64,000 nt of DNA from Acanthacorydalis orientalis. Lineage: Eukaryota > Arthropoda > Insecta > Megaloptera > Corydalidae. Shown one piece after another: positions 1-14,048 of this stretch. The stretch is from NCBI GenBank assembly GCA_034766995.1, contig CM068317.1, positions 20,168,214 through 20,232,213 on the forward strand. The letters are read 5' to 3'. The notes beneath the pieces were generated by a model. That model saw nothing but the letters and a program-made list of their open reading frames with translations. It did not search any database and had not been told where the DNA came from. The number at the start of each line of letters is the position of its first letter. The first letter of the stretch is position 1. Made by a program: the position numbers and the translations under genes.

Positions 1-1434
<1,434 letters not shown>

Positions 1435-1690
1435 TCAATCGGTTCTATATTCAATCAATATCCTCCATCTGGAATGAATCAGAACTGGGACGATTTGAAA
1501 TGAAATAGCATTAAGATAACAGATATAACATGTCTCGCTCAAGGAGCGTTTGTATCTTTTGTAAAATATCTTGTTTGGCATGTAATAGCGGCCGTTGTTC
1601 GATGCTTGTAAAACAGACTGTTGTCCGTACACACAGCATTGTACACAGAGCGTGGACTTCTCGCCTAATTAAGGCTCCGATCTGATTTAT
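1435..1690. other. G+C-richer island with short open frames on both strands
   Basis: This 250-bp block stands out from the AT-rich flank. On the plus strand an ATG at 1530 opens a 51-codon frame ending at TGA 1683-1685. It is Cys-rich near the start (CIFCKISCLACNSGRC). On the minus strand a 65-codon frame covers 1435-1632 (contains NNGRYYMPNKIFYKRYKRS). Both cannot be real, and neither matches a family I recognise. It may be an exon, an untranslated region or an old transposon piece. No strong splice sites were found. Confidence 0.25.
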
Positions 1691-3529
1691 GCCATACCGG
1701 TCAGTTAGTTGTTAATTACCGGAATGGACAATTGAACAGGTTCGGACTTTGCAGCAAAATTAAAATATTTTTTGATGTTATTTTCATTTTCTGGGCACAA
1801 TTCTTATATTTATATTTTTTGATTTAATTTTGACTAACATCGGTTATATTTTATCTAAACACCGTATTCAGAAAGGAGTGAAGACGCTATATAACATAAT
1901 GTTTAATGTAAAATATAGATTTTCTAAAAAGACTGGACGTTTATTCACAAAGTGAAATCAATTAAACAGTGACTGTTGTGAAAAATATCAGAGTTTATCT
2001 CACAGCTGAGACTGGTTTTCGAGGTGTTCAGACTTCAACATGCTACATTACAATCTGTAGTCAATACTAGAATAATTGACTTATATAAAGTATTATAGAT
2101 AAAAATTACTATACCCTGAAATGTGGTTTAACCATATTCGTGGTACAACCGAAGGTCTTTCGAAGAATTTGGACTCATATGTGAAAATAAAATATGGATA
2201 TTTTTACTAAATTTATTTACGGAAAACCCTTTTAACCCTTTTCACCGTGAGATTTTTTTACCAAACCTACCAGCAACTCGAATACATTTTTTAACAAAAT
2301 AGCAAGTAACAAATAACTTCATACAAAATGATATAGTATATTGTAAATTATTTCTTTATTCAAATAAAACTTCAAAAATATATTTATTAATTCATGTTTT
2401 ATAAAAAAATAATATTGTTGTTAAATTTTCGATTTTCAATGTTCCCTCAGAGGGAATAGACGAGTGGTTAATACACTTAATAAAAAAAATTATAATATAA
2501 TACAAAGTCATACTTTAGTTATATATATATATATTGATATACTCCACGGTAATAAAGTAAGCGATTCTTATTTTTATAAAAAATATTTGTGTTTTCCCAT
2601 TGGACTTATTTCCGAAATTTTTTATCTGATAATGTATAAGTGTTGAAAAAATTGAACTAATCATGATGTAATTAATGAATAAGTCTAAAATACATTAAAA
2701 CGGCGTGATATTAGGATATGCGAATCAGTTAATTATTATCACTCATAAAAATCAGGAAAAAAAATTGGTTTAATTTAATGCTTCAGTAAGTGTTGATCAG
2801 TAGTTTTTTTTTTAATTTTTAGAAAAACCAAGAAAGATCTCTCAACGCTTCAGGAAATCCGTTCTGGACGAAAAAAACTTAAACGTTTTATTCAAAGGCC
2901 GTTGGTTAAAATTTTTTTTCATTTTTCGGCGTTTACTATTTGGAGATGCTAATTCTCTTGAACACTGTGTGTACTTGCTAAATTTCTCGAGGTTACTCCG
3001 AATAAGAGTGGAATTAGAAGCTTTTATTAAAATAAGTTTTTGTTCCTACTCATTTATAGTCCTTTTCTGATTTTTTTTTATAATTTTGATAATATTTTAA
3101 CATTTTATCCATCACATGAAAGCTTTCATTAATTCTCCATGTAATTGTGTGTCTGTAATATCCTTTCTCATTCAGTACAAGGATTTTTTCATTTCGGAAC
3201 TGTTTAGCTATCTTTGTCGGTTCTTTTATAATATTTTTTTTTGAAAAAATAAACTACCGACCAACATTTATGGAAACGAAAAATTAAAGCATTTTTCCAT
3301 CTGCTCTTTTGATTTGTAAATATTAACTGATTCTTCTATCCCGGTGTCGTGCTGTTATAATTTAGAACTTCTCCAACAATTATATAATCACTAGTTTTCC
3401 TTTTCAACACTTGTAAATTTTATTGTAAAAACTGAATAATTACATATTTTTTAAAACAAGTCCGATGGAAAAACACACACATGACAAATTTCCACAAAAA
3501 TAACATTTGCATACTCTCTTGTCGTGAAG

Positions 3530-3579
<50 letters not shown>

Positions 3580-4025
3580 TTAAAATGAGTTCAGCTAAAG
3601 AATGAGTCCGTTTAATTGTATACTTAAAATATGTTATGCCACCAACAAAGTTATAAATAGATTTTTAATGGTTTTGTCAGTTGACATAAACAGATGCCGA
3701 CAAAGAAACTTTACAATTTGACATGAATGGATCATATCTTATCTGCCCTAATATTTAATAAGAGTTCGTTGAAAACTTTACTGTTATCACGAATATAAAT
3801 CTCATAAAACATGAAAATAGTCTATTTTTTATTGGTTCAAAAATTAATTATAGATATTTATTTGTTTGCTTAAATATTTATAAAATTAATTCATTGGCAA
3901 ATGAAATAGATATTTTACTTGTAGTAAATAAGTTTCTAGAAGTGAAAATGAAGTTAAATTTTTTTTCATAAATTAGTACTGAGAAAATAATGTTTAAAAA
4001 ATATGAGGTTAGAGTGATAATTGCT
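1691..4025. other. AT-rich noncoding stretch
   Basis: I see no supported gene. It contains a TA microsatellite at about 3531-3576 and many homopolymer runs. A single TTAACCCTTTT motif near 2232 recalls the TTAA-flanked elements elsewhere, but no matching right end was found. Confidence 0.55.
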
Positions 4026-4029
4026 CGTG

Positions 4030-4620
4030 TTCGACAAAAAAATAAATTCTTTTTAGCAAATTCGTTTTTATTTTTCAATGTAATCTCCTTTTAGCTCGAT
4101 GCACTTAAACCACCGCATTTCCAATTTTTGTATCCCTTCCGAATAGTACGGTTTATCAAACTCCACAAAATAATAATTTACAGCAGCGATGATTTCCGAA
4201 TTTCATGCGAATCTTTTACCTCCGTGCCATTTCTCCAAAATTGCAAATAGGAAAAAGTCACATGGTCCCAAATATAGAGAATATGGTAGGTGTGGAAGCA
4301 ATTCGTAGTGCAATTTATGCAATTTTGCCATCGCAATGTGTGCTGATGCATTGTCGTGTTGGAAGAGAATTTTCTTTTTTCAAATGAGGATATTTTTTCT
4401 TGATTTCATCATTCAACTGGTCCAATAATGATGCATAGTACGCTCCTATTATTGTTTTCCCTTTTTCAAAATATTCAATCAGCAATATTCCTTGAGCGTT
4501 GCAGGAAACAGTCACCATAAACTTTTCAAATGATGCAACGACTTTTATTTTCTTTGATGCACATTCTCTAAAAGAAGTCCATTGTTTTGATAGACCCTCT
4601 GCTTGCTAACGCTCGTTCTC
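4030..4620 (-). pseudogene. mariner transposase remnant (irritans-like motifs)
   Basis: Minus-strand remnant of a mariner (DD34D) transposase. The clearest block (4315-4518) reads QGILLIEYFEKGKTI followed by YYASLLDQLNDEIKKKYPHLK, the segment just upstream of the second catalytic Asp. The continuation toward 4205 is shifted in frame: the DNAPAH region is only recoverable by changing frame, and the PPYSPD region follows in another frame. The ORF therefore has several frameshifts and stops. Inverted ends are not visible, and the upstream DNA-binding part is missing or unrecognisable. It must be an old, inactive copy. The subfamily is inferred from motif similarity only. Confidence 0.8.
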
Positions 4621-5368
4621 CTCTAACAAATAAGAGAAATTAACTAATAATACATATAAAATATAAATCATATTTTTTATTCATCACGTAATTCATAGTA
4701 ACCAGTCCTAACACAGACAACGTGACTGGTATCAACCAACCAGAGAATGAATAAAAGTCACTGGAATGGCATCACTATTTCATTTTTATATAAAAAGATA
4801 TGGTAAACACTATATTAATATTTTCGTCAGAATAAAAATCTTTTTCATTATTACATACCACTGTTTGAAAATATTTAGATAATATTGTAAATAGTTACTA
4901 TTTTTATTTGCTTTGTTATTAATTTTATTAATAAAAAAATAACAAATTAATATACTAAAAACCTTAAATTTTCTCATGCCAATATTCTTCAATTACGATA
5001 ACTGGTATATTTTTAGTGAGTAAATTATTAGTTTATATTCAATTTAATAATGTTATTTCAAAACTGAATGGAATGTTATTGAATTTATTAGTGTATATTT
5101 TTTTATTTTATAAAAACATTCTTTTTTTCAGTAAATAATTACATACATCTGATACTATAATCTTAAAAATAATAATAAGTATTATGGATAATAATTCTTA
5201 TTTTTGAATTTTATTACCTCTGACAAGAGAAGTTTAACTTTATATAACTTTTGTATTATAAAAACTTGTAATCAGTGAATTTGTTAGTTTTTATCATAAT
5301 TATTATCAAAATGTATAATAAATGAATTATAAAATGATGAATCATGATATGTGTTTATACAAATTTAT

Positions 5369-5408
<40 letters not shown>

Positions 5409-5457
5409 TAAAAAATATTTAACCTGTTAATATATGACAAAAATGTGAAATACGTAC
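4621..5457. other. AT-rich noncoding stretch (would be intron if the next feature is an exon)
   Basis: No coding signal. A compound (CA)n(TA)n microsatellite lies at about 5371-5408, just beyond the splice donor of the candidate exon. Confidence 0.5.
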
Positions 5458-5611
5458 CTGTAAAATTGACAACACCCGGCTTGATTTCCCACTGTAACCA
5501 CATCATTCACACCCATCGGATTTGTCGATCGGTTCTCTCGATCCGATCTAATTATGTTTTTCTTAAAGTTTTTTTTCTTGCCTTTAAATATATTATTCAG
5601 ATCTCGCGCGA
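5458..5611 (-). CDS. candidate internal exon of an unidentified host gene
   Basis: Reading the minus strand, a 154-nt segment is open in one frame for 50 full codons (phase 2 at both ends). It starts ARDLNNIFKGKKKNFKKNI and ends GNQAGCCQFY. It finishes exactly at AG|GTACGTA, a near-perfect 5' splice site (intron begins at 5457). A possible acceptor, ATATTTTAG, precedes 5611, but its pyrimidine tract is poor. The open frame continues upstream to a stop about 45 nt further, so the exon could be slightly longer. Alternatively the ATG at 5516 could make it a first coding exon (MGVNDVVTVGNQAGCC). Base composition and codon variety are unlike the flanks, and no transposase motif is present. It is too short to stand out in a long-ORF search. 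I do not recognise the protein; the charged first half is Lys/Arg-rich. It is the best host-gene candidate here, but could be chance. Confidence 0.42.
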
Positions 5612-7418
5612 CTAAAATATCTGTTCTTGTTCTACATACACGAATGCATTTTTATACTTTCATTAATTACTTTTTATAAAAAAACTGTTTTAATTTTTCT
5701 GTAAAATACTTCTTTTATTTATATAAGTAGGATTTGTTTGCACTAAATTATATTTCGATAACACTAAAAAAAATCGAAGTAAAAAATAAAAGTATTTTAA
5801 TTCAAACATAATTCTATATGATTGAATGGTGAAATGTTATTTTTAGATGGAAAGAATCAATAATTTTTTATTGAATATTTTTGATTGGAAAAATTTTGAA
5901 TTGTTCTGTAAGATGAAAACTGAATTCGTTTGCGAAAATTAAGTTTGTCACAGTGTCAGAATTGTTTTGTGATATTTTATAAATACTTGAATAAATAATA
6001 GATTCAAGCTAGCTGGTAAAGTGGAGATTTTTTATATTTTTGTTAGATAAGATTTTAATTAATATTAAAACAATAAAAGTAATGTTAAAATTTTTGTTGG
6101 TATTCGAAATAAATAAGTAATTTAGGTCTCTGGTGTATGAAGTTTAGTTTTTTATTGATGAATTTCATGAATACAAGCCAATTTTAACAATCAATTAAAG
6201 CATTTATTAAGCGTCAAGATTAATTCGGTGCCTTCTTTTTATAAAATATTAATGTTTACGGAAAAATGCAATAGATTTCATTGTTCAAATATATCCTATT
6301 ATTTTGTGCAACTTTGCTCCATCTGTTGAATAGTTGATCAATTCTTTATCAAAAAAATGATAGCTTTGAGTCGATGAATTCGTAATGCATTTTCGGACCT
6401 CTTTCATTACTTTAGCATTTTATGCATTACAACAGCTTCCTTAAAGCTGAACAAATCGTTTCCACAGCTTCGACAGCATTTTTTTCAACTGGAATGCGAA
6501 AAGAATGTAGTGCCTAATATATCGTTTTTCGGACGCCATTATATTCACTATAGTTTTGTGAGGTTATATTAACTGCTTGTTCAAGGCAAATAGTGTTTTT
6601 AAATATTAAATTTGGCACTACAGAATCCTAAAACGACGAGAAAATATTTTAATTCAAAAAAGAGTTATGGTTGATTTAATTGAAAGGCACAAAATTAATT
6701 TTTACATCCGATACAAAAAAATTAAGGTATATTTAAGAGGAGGAATGACATAAATCTAAAAACTCCTGCACGGTTATTTATCTCCCAAGAAAATCTCTAA
6801 ATTATAAGCCTATTTAAATTAAAAATGGCAATATGTGGTTTAAATATTATATGATCGTACATCTAATGGCTCTGTTAAATATCAGAAATGATAACTAAAA
6901 ATGGATCTACTTTTACAAACACTAATTTAAGTGTTTTTTTGTGTGAAGCATCTTCCAAGATAAGTGGAAGTCTATTAAAGTAAAGCGAATTTAGAGCATT
7001 CTTTAAAAACAATCGCCTCATTTCTTGGTCAATCATCCTGTCATATTAGCTCATCGAAGAAAGACAAATGTTTTCAAAAATCTGTGTTTCCTTTTACTAT
7101 AATCTAAATAAAATCGTATATCATTCGTCAAATAACATACCTTTTGAAAAACTGACGCGTGGAATTAATTACTTATTTGCGTTATACTTTCGACTTGTCA
7201 GTTTGAGATCTTATTTTAAATAATAAAGTGGTAAAAACAAAACAACGTAGATAGATTGTAATTTTATAACATTGCTATTTACATTACTATGAACGCTCCA
7301 TCGTGTTTGCATTGGTTTATTTTCCGCGCTTTCCTCTTTTTTCTCTTTTATTTGTTTGCCATTCCACTATATAATGGGATTTATTCCATATAATAAATAG
7401 TAACGTGTATAAATAGAT
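5612..7418. other. AT-rich noncoding stretch
   Basis: No supported gene. It includes one copy of the dispersed 17-mer repeat family (core at 5868-5884). The block 6350-6560 is slightly richer in G+C but has stops in every frame. Confidence 0.5.
5865..5945 (+). repeat. dispersed repeat unit, copy 1
   Basis: It contains the exact 17-mer TTATTGAATATTTTTGA (5868-5884), followed by a weakly conserved tail ending near GAATTC. The same core and tail recur at 23 kb, 62.5 kb and 63.3-63.4 kb. Confidence 0.6.
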
Positions 7419-7711
7419 CAGTGGCCCACTCAGGAGGGATCCAAAAAGCCCTGGCTTCCTCCAAAGGTCCTATATACACAAACAGATTAATGTAATCCCC
7501 TATCACTATCTCCTATATGTACATAGAGAGATTAATGTAACCACGCCAGAAGTAAGTCAAGAGCTCTGTAAAAAGAAAAGAAAAATGCATTTTATTTTTA
7601 AATAATTTTTTATAATCACCTGATTAATTTTATTGAATTCAAAATAAAAAAATTTTCCCGTTAAACTCTCTCCTCAAACCAAAAAAAAAAAAAATCCTGA
7701 GTTCGCCACTG
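7419..7711. mobile_element. hAT-like MITE, 293 bp
   Basis: The left end CAGTGGCCCACTCAGGA (7419) is an inverted match to the right end TCCTGAGTTCGCCACTG (ending 7711). The flanks are AAATAGAT (7411-7418) and GTATAGAT (7712-7719). That is an 8-bp target duplication with two mismatches, as expected for hAT elements. No transposase is inside, so it is non-autonomous. Its interior carries a poly-A run at 7680-7694. The superfamily call rests on the CAGTGGC-type end plus the 8-bp duplication. Confidence 0.65.
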
Positions 7712-8485
7712 GTATAGATTGTCGTTTGATTGATTGATTTGATTTTTGAAATGGCAATCAAGATTATATAAAATGTGGTGTATGAGATAATTTCTATATG
7801 AAAGATCAAATATTTTGACAATTATTTCGAATATACGGAAAAGTCAATGAGATACGAATGAATATTTTGGAAATAATAGCGTTTTATCAAAAAATATTTC
7901 TTTTATTCAGTGAAAACTTTCAATATAATGGTTGTATTTTGATATTGTACTACGCACAAGTAAAAATTAAAATTGAATGCAATAAAATTAAAGACTACAT
8001 TATTCATTTTAAGTAATCAGATGTATAAAATTACGTATGGATTGTTACTTTTTGTAATATTCAACGAAAAATTTAAATGAAAAAAATATCACTTCAAAAA
8101 TTTCCAATGTTACGTTTACATGAAATTTGTTTTAATAAATTTTTTTGTAAACTATTTATAGGCAAAGAAAAAATTAATAAACTATTAACACACCTTTTTT
8201 TGAAGTAAAAAAATCATTCTAATTAACTAAGATTTGATAGTTTCTATCTGGTGCTATTTTATATATAAGTTATAAAATATATAAATAAAATAGAATATAA
8301 ATGTAATAAATCAACAACATGAAATTAAGTGATTATTATAATTATAATTTATATATTTTTGCTTAAAAAAAATTAGCCGATGAGAAATGAAAAAATAAAC
8401 CAGTTTATTGTGTAATATAAACCTATACATTTAGTTGAATATTCGTTTACATATATACACAAACACACACACACAAATGTATATG

Positions 8486-8536
<51 letters not shown>

Positions 8537-9152
8537 TAATTCTAACATTAATGCTTTAAACAAATATTGTATTATTTACATTAGCCTTAGAAAGTGTGAA
8601 ATTACATATGTTAATTGCTTAATATACACAAACTGAAAATAATGAACAAAGAATAAAATTAAACGAATATATATATATATAGTATTATATACCCAGTAAA
8701 TTTCTGATATAGCAAGTACGGATATAATGAATTTACTGTCGCAGTGATAAGGTTCATAAGGTATAGAAGTATTCACTTTTATAACGAGATTATTTCACAA
8801 ATATAAGGAATACATTTGATCTTTTCTAAAAACTGTATTATTTTCTTAATGAAAGGAAAACTGGATTTTTTAGATTGGATCAAGGATAACCGTGCTGTTG
8901 ATGCCTAGATATAAAATGTAACGAATTTAAATCTGGCATTTGTGCCTCTAAACATAATATCATTTCTATAAATAATGTCGAAGAAATTATATTTTAACTC
9001 GGATGATCAAATTAAGGTTAACGTAAAGACGTCGTAAGAGGAAGGACAATTTTTTTAATTGACGGAACAAAATACTTTTTATTGAAGATAAAATTTTGCT
9101 TACAAGAGTTGAGAATTACTGATAGAAAATAGGATGCAAATTTACATTCAGT

Positions 9153-9194
<42 letters not shown>

Positions 9195-9876
9195 TGTATG
9201 AGGAATAGAGATCAATAAAAATAATACATAGGAAACTGAACGAAAATAAATTATGTAAAGATGAATTATAATAACTTATATTATTTCCGGTTCATTTAAT
9301 ATACAGACGCTCCATTCATTTTTTTTATAAATTTATATTTACATTCATTGATATAAAATAAATGAAGACAAAGGATGTTAATTCGTATTAAATTGTGTAT
9401 TTAATTGAGTTATAGGAATCATGTGGATTTTTTATGTTTTACTATAAATTCATTTCACACTGCATTTATCTAATTAATCGTCCAAGTTTTTAGCTATTCC
9501 GTATCAATGGATCAACAATACTTCTAGTTGAATTTAATTGTATTTTATTTTATAAAAAACTAAAATAATTCATTGATTATAATTTTTTTATAACTTTAAC
9601 TTTATTATTTAAAAAAATTCAAATTATAGACTATAAGATTTGTAGTTTCTAAGGAATCTTATAGGATCACATGTAATTTTTCAAATTTATAATAACGTGT
9701 AAGATATATGAAATAAAAATGCCTATTTAATATATGATTTAACAAAACAAATCGTTCCCGTTTTAAGAGAAAAACATCAGTCTGCGCCTTTTTAATAAAA
9801 TATTAAGGAACACATATTTATATACTTTTATATCTCTGAATCTGTGCGTAAATTTATGAACATCGTGTGAGACATG

Positions 9877-9931
<55 letters not shown>

Positions 9932-11493
9932 TATGTAGTTAAAAAAAATCACAAACATCAATGACAAAACTAAAAGTTCTTTTACTTTTTTTTGTACATC
10001 GCTACACCTTCGTAAAATTTTATTTCCATCAAACACATCAACAAATAAAAATGTTTCCTTTGTGTCATTAAAGAGTATACCATAATTTATTTAACGCTTA
10101 TCTCCGATCGAAGTCCATTATACTTGTTTTGTTCGTCGTTGATTTCAAATATATTTATTGTAGTCCTCTGCACTAAACAAATGTAACACCTGAACGTTTT
10201 ACCAAACGACCAAGAGATGGCTGTACTTGTCATGTTGTTCTACAATCATGATAAACTCTTTGGACATTTACAGACACACAAGGAAGTCGATTTGTATTTT
10301 TGGATGATCGAAGACGAATTTTTAATATGAAATGACGCGTGACAGATTACTCTATGTATCTTACGTCTACTGTATAGACGACGCCGTAATGTGTCATGTT
10401 CTTACATTTTTTTTTATATAGAACTATCGGTATTTTTCATCTTTATATGGTCGAAATAATCGAATTATGTTCCCACATCTTTATTCTATTATTTATTTCA
10501 CTTATCTGTTGTTATGTTTATAGGTGACATATACAGAATTTCAATTTGATTTATATCGAGGATGATCAATTTTATTTTTACTGGTTTCGTATGACAGTTT
10601 TTTTTTATCAATACAATATATTCAATTTATACTTTTTAAATATACACACACGGTCAGTAATCGAATTATTTTGAAAGAGATTACCACTTGATTGGTTAAT
10701 CAGAATTCAAATCATATATAGAAATAGATATTTTTAATTTTTAAAATTAATTTGTAATAATAAGAATAAATTAAATATAACTATTACCTATATATAATAC
10801 ACATACAGATAATTTATGTATAACATTATAAATTAGTTTTGTGAACAGTTTTGTTTTTAATATATTGATATATAATAAAAATATAGTACATTATAATGTA
10901 AGAGAATAATTAGATTCAGAGATTGAATGTGTAGAAAAACAAAATCAATAATTATTCCTGTTAAGTGTTTTATTACGGTAAAATAAAGGATACATACAAA
11001 AAAATGTATAATTAGTGAGATTGTTAGGACTAATCCATTATGAAATCAATTCCTTATAAAAGAAAACCAGTAGCGAATAAATGTAATTATTATTATTAAT
11101 CATTAATAAACTGAAAAGAATTTAGTGTTTAATGTCATTTAAAAATTATACATTTCATACTTTTGTTATCAATAAATAAATAAGAATAAGATAATGATTT
11201 ATACAATGTATAGTTGTTATGGTAACACTATTCTGATATAGGTGAAGTCCCTAATAAGTGTTAAGGATCTATTAGAGATAAATACTCTGGTATTTATCTT
11301 TTTTGTCTGCAAAAGTATTCAGAATTCGAAATTTATGAATAAGTGTTTTTTAAATAGTAAAAGGAGTTGTAACTGAAATATAAAACAATCAGTGCCTTAA
11401 CACTCATAAGATCCTCAGAAAAAATTATTTATGAGTTCTTCGTGGATGATATGATTTTTCAAAAGTAAATTATTAAAATACTTTACATCTTCA
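7712..11493. other. AT-rich noncoding stretch with TA microsatellites
   Basis: No supported gene. TA tracts lie at about 8500-8535 (preceded by CA repeats from 8461), 9154-9190 and 9878-9925. A block at 10090-10400 is richer in G+C and has a 34-codon plus-strand frame from ATG 10217 to TGA. It is unrecognised and too short to call a gene. Confidence 0.5.
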
Positions 11494-11573
11494 TTAATTA
11501 TTTAATGCTATTACATTTATACACTCTTTACAATTATCACAAAAATATAAGGCATTTTTATCTTCATCATATA

Positions 11574-11590
11574 TACATATACATATATAT

Positions 11591-11646
<56 letters not shown>
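11574..11646. repeat. TA/CATA microsatellite inside the piggyBac C-terminus
   Basis: A CATA/TA tract lies between the codons for KNVNHIWYVKI and those for DEDKNALYFCDNC. It expanded within the coding sequence of the dead transposase and reads as a Tyr-Ile run in the minus-strand frame, without breaking that frame. Confidence 0.85.
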
Positions 11647-11651
<5 letters not shown>

Positions 11652-12218
11652 TTTTCACATACCAAATATGATTTACATTTTTTCTGACATATATTTGATC
11701 CTGAGGATATTTTTCTCTTTTTACACTAGATTTTCCTGTTGAAGTGGATGGTTGTGAAAAGTCTTCAGGTACATTAGCATCTTGCTGAACGCTGTTTATA
11801 AGGTGAAGTGATGCACTACCGCGTGGTTTCTTTGGTCGCCACAATATTTCTTCTTGCACTAACTGAGATCCAAGTTCTTCCAAAAACAAACGTCTTCGAA
11901 ATAGTTTATTTTTATTCCAAGTCGGTTCTGTTTCTAACCACAGAACATAAGTGTTGACCCCAGATATGTCAATTATATTGAAAAATAAACATAATGGCCA
12001 GCGGTTGATTTTTCTCTTTCCTGCGTAAGTACCGACCAGCTGGTCCAGTACATCAACACCTGCTTTTGTCTTGTTATAAAAATCAATTTTTCTGGTAGTT
12101 TTTTTTATCAGTAGAAGTTGTACTGTTGAATAGTATATATTACTCTAACAATCTTATGTTTTTTGGGAAAATATTCCACTAAAGTGACCTTACCCGTGAA
12201 ATAAAAATTGCTCCAATA

Positions 12219-13146
12219 CGAGGTCAGACAATTAAGTAATGCGACAAAATTCAAAAATCGAGTATATTTAAAAATTAAGGTACATCGCTGCGATCCCCTT
12301 CAAAGTAGTCCCCTCCCGCATCTATACACTTATTCCAGCGAGTTTTCCAGTTTTCGTAACAATTTTGGAACACTTCTTGTGGGACCTCTCCGAGTACCCT
12401 CGTCACAGATTCTTGGATATCTTCAACAGAGTCAAAATGTCGACCTTTGACGAATTTTTTCATATGGGGGAATAGGAAAAAGTCGCAGGGTGACATGTCC
12501 GGTGAATATGGCGGTTGTGGTAACGTTGCGATGCCTTTAGACGCCAAAAACTGAGAGACACTGAACGCACTGTGACAGGGAGCATTGTCGTGATGCAGAA
12601 CCCAAGTCTTCGCGATCTCTGGACGCACTCTGAGCACCCTTTTTCGTAATTTTTCGAGCACATTGCGGTAGAATACTTGATTTACGGTTTGTTCAGGTGG
12701 TACGAACTCTTTGTGAACCACCCCTTTGCTGTCGAAGAAGCAAATCAACATGGTTTTCACTTTGGACTTGCTCATTCTCGCCTTCTTCTCTCATGGCCTT
12801 TTTTAAAATCGGCATGCCACCGAAGCACCTGACTACGACTCAGGGCATCACTACCATACACTTTAAGTACTTTTTCATAAGTTTCTGTCGCGGTTTCGCC
12901 GAGTTTTGCACAAAATTTTATCGCGCACCGTTGCTCTAAATTTCTCTGTTCCATTTTCGTGACATGCACTACTCGCGCGTTGTTACAAAACACTAAACAG
13001 CTGGCGAAGAAATGATCGTACGAGGGTGGTCAAGGTCTCAATCGAGAGAGTAGGGATCTGCTATTACGGTGGCGGAGTTACAAGTTCGCAGTGTTACCAC
13101 AGGCCGAGAAAAAAAATCGTTCGCATTACTTAATTGTCTGACCTCG
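12219..13146 (-). mobile_element. young mariner element, copy A (928 bp, internally deleted)
   Basis: The ends are a perfect 26-bp inverted repeat beginning CGAGGTCAGACAATTAAG (12219-12244 and 13121-13146), flanked by TA duplications at 12217-12218 and 13147-13148. The minus strand encodes a DNA-binding N-terminus (12772-12993: MEQRNLEQRCAIKFCAKLGE..., ending HADFKKGHE). It then jumps by an internal deletion near 12787 to the C-terminal half, an open 166-codon frame at 12275-12775 (MSKSKVKTMLICFFDSKGVV...). That part has HHDNAPCH and SPDMSPCDFF: the second and third catalytic Asp, 34 residues apart. The region with the first catalytic Asp is deleted and the two parts are in different frames, so no working transposase is made. 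It lies inside the piggyBac gene. It is nearly identical to 30615-31544. Confidence 0.95.
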
Positions 13147-14048
13147 TATACTGGTCGCCGGCGAATGTCTACTTTTGTGAGAACTGATAAAAATATTTTG
13201 TTGAATCTTACCGTACCTACGATCGTATTTTTCATCTTCAATAATTCTATATCAAGATCGTAAGTGATTAAAAATTATCGGATGTGATATTTCGGCCTTT
13301 CAGGTCTTTTACTAAATCCAGTACTACTCTGTTCTTGATTTTGTTATGATGTCACATCTGGTCCTTTCCCCGTATACACTTACATGTCCCAAGCAAAATT
13401 TATTTTACTATCACATATAACCTAATTTTGTATTGCATATTTGGAAACTTCGCAGCCATATACTGCCTAAATGGATATCGGTCTCAATTATCAACTGTTC
13501 ATCTACAGTAATATTTTCATATGGGCTGTACAAGTGAAGAAGTTTATTTACCAAATTATTCCATAAATCACGGATAGCGGTCAATTTGTCATGAGCTCGG
13601 CGTTCTTGTCGATTTCTTTGATCATCAAAACGAATAACTCTAGTGAGTTATTCAAAATACTTCTTGGACATAGTGGCTCGAAATATTGGTCGACTCTTAC
13701 TGTCATCCCCTAAGTTATCAGTCGATTCTCCATGAGACTTATAGACACCGGCTACGATGTATTGTCAATAACGATCTTTTCTACAGATTGGGTAAAGCAT
13801 AATTCAAAAGCATATTTGATACTTTCGATTCGAGAGGTAACGTAACGTGTTATTCCAACTTTGTCCTTTATTATATTTTTAGCTCGTGTCTTTCCTTATT
13901 GATTGCTCAGTACATTTGTCCACGTAACTTTCTTATCTTTTGATCTATAAGTAGTCTCCAAGGGTCCTTCTAGAATAGGCACGATATTTTCTTCATTCTC
14001 GGAGATATCACTACTCTCTGCAACTAGTTCTTCATTATCTTCTTCCAT

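Larger units (their letters stand above)
11494..14048 (-). pseudogene. piggyBac-type transposase pseudogene, split by a mariner insertion
   Basis: Minus-strand piggyBac (DDE_Tnp_1_7-type) transposase gene in pieces. The start is the ATG at 14048, giving an acidic N-terminus (ESSDISENEENIVP), as is usual in the family. The middle of the N-terminal core is seen at about 13490-13680: KYFE, then RVIRFDD, DKLTAIRDLWNN and a YENITVDEQL block. The stretch KDLKGRNITSDNF near 13285 carries the second family Asp. The part after the mariner (11880-12180) reads YNKTKAGVDVLDQLVGTYA and KRKINRWPLCLFFNIIDIS, signature piggyBac motifs. The C-terminus (11494-11889) ends in a Cys-rich zinc-binding remnant, CDNCKEC. 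Multiple stops and frameshifts show it is dead. Terminal repeats and TTAA flanks were not found. The mariner at 12219-13146 must have inserted later. Confidence 0.85.

Noticed and set aside
2232..2250. TTAACCCTTTT motif suggesting another piggyBac-like end
   Set aside because: No matching GGG-TTAA right end was found within a few kb.
12208..12450. Plus-strand frames across mariner copies A and B
   Set aside because: Antisense shadows of the minus-strand transposase.
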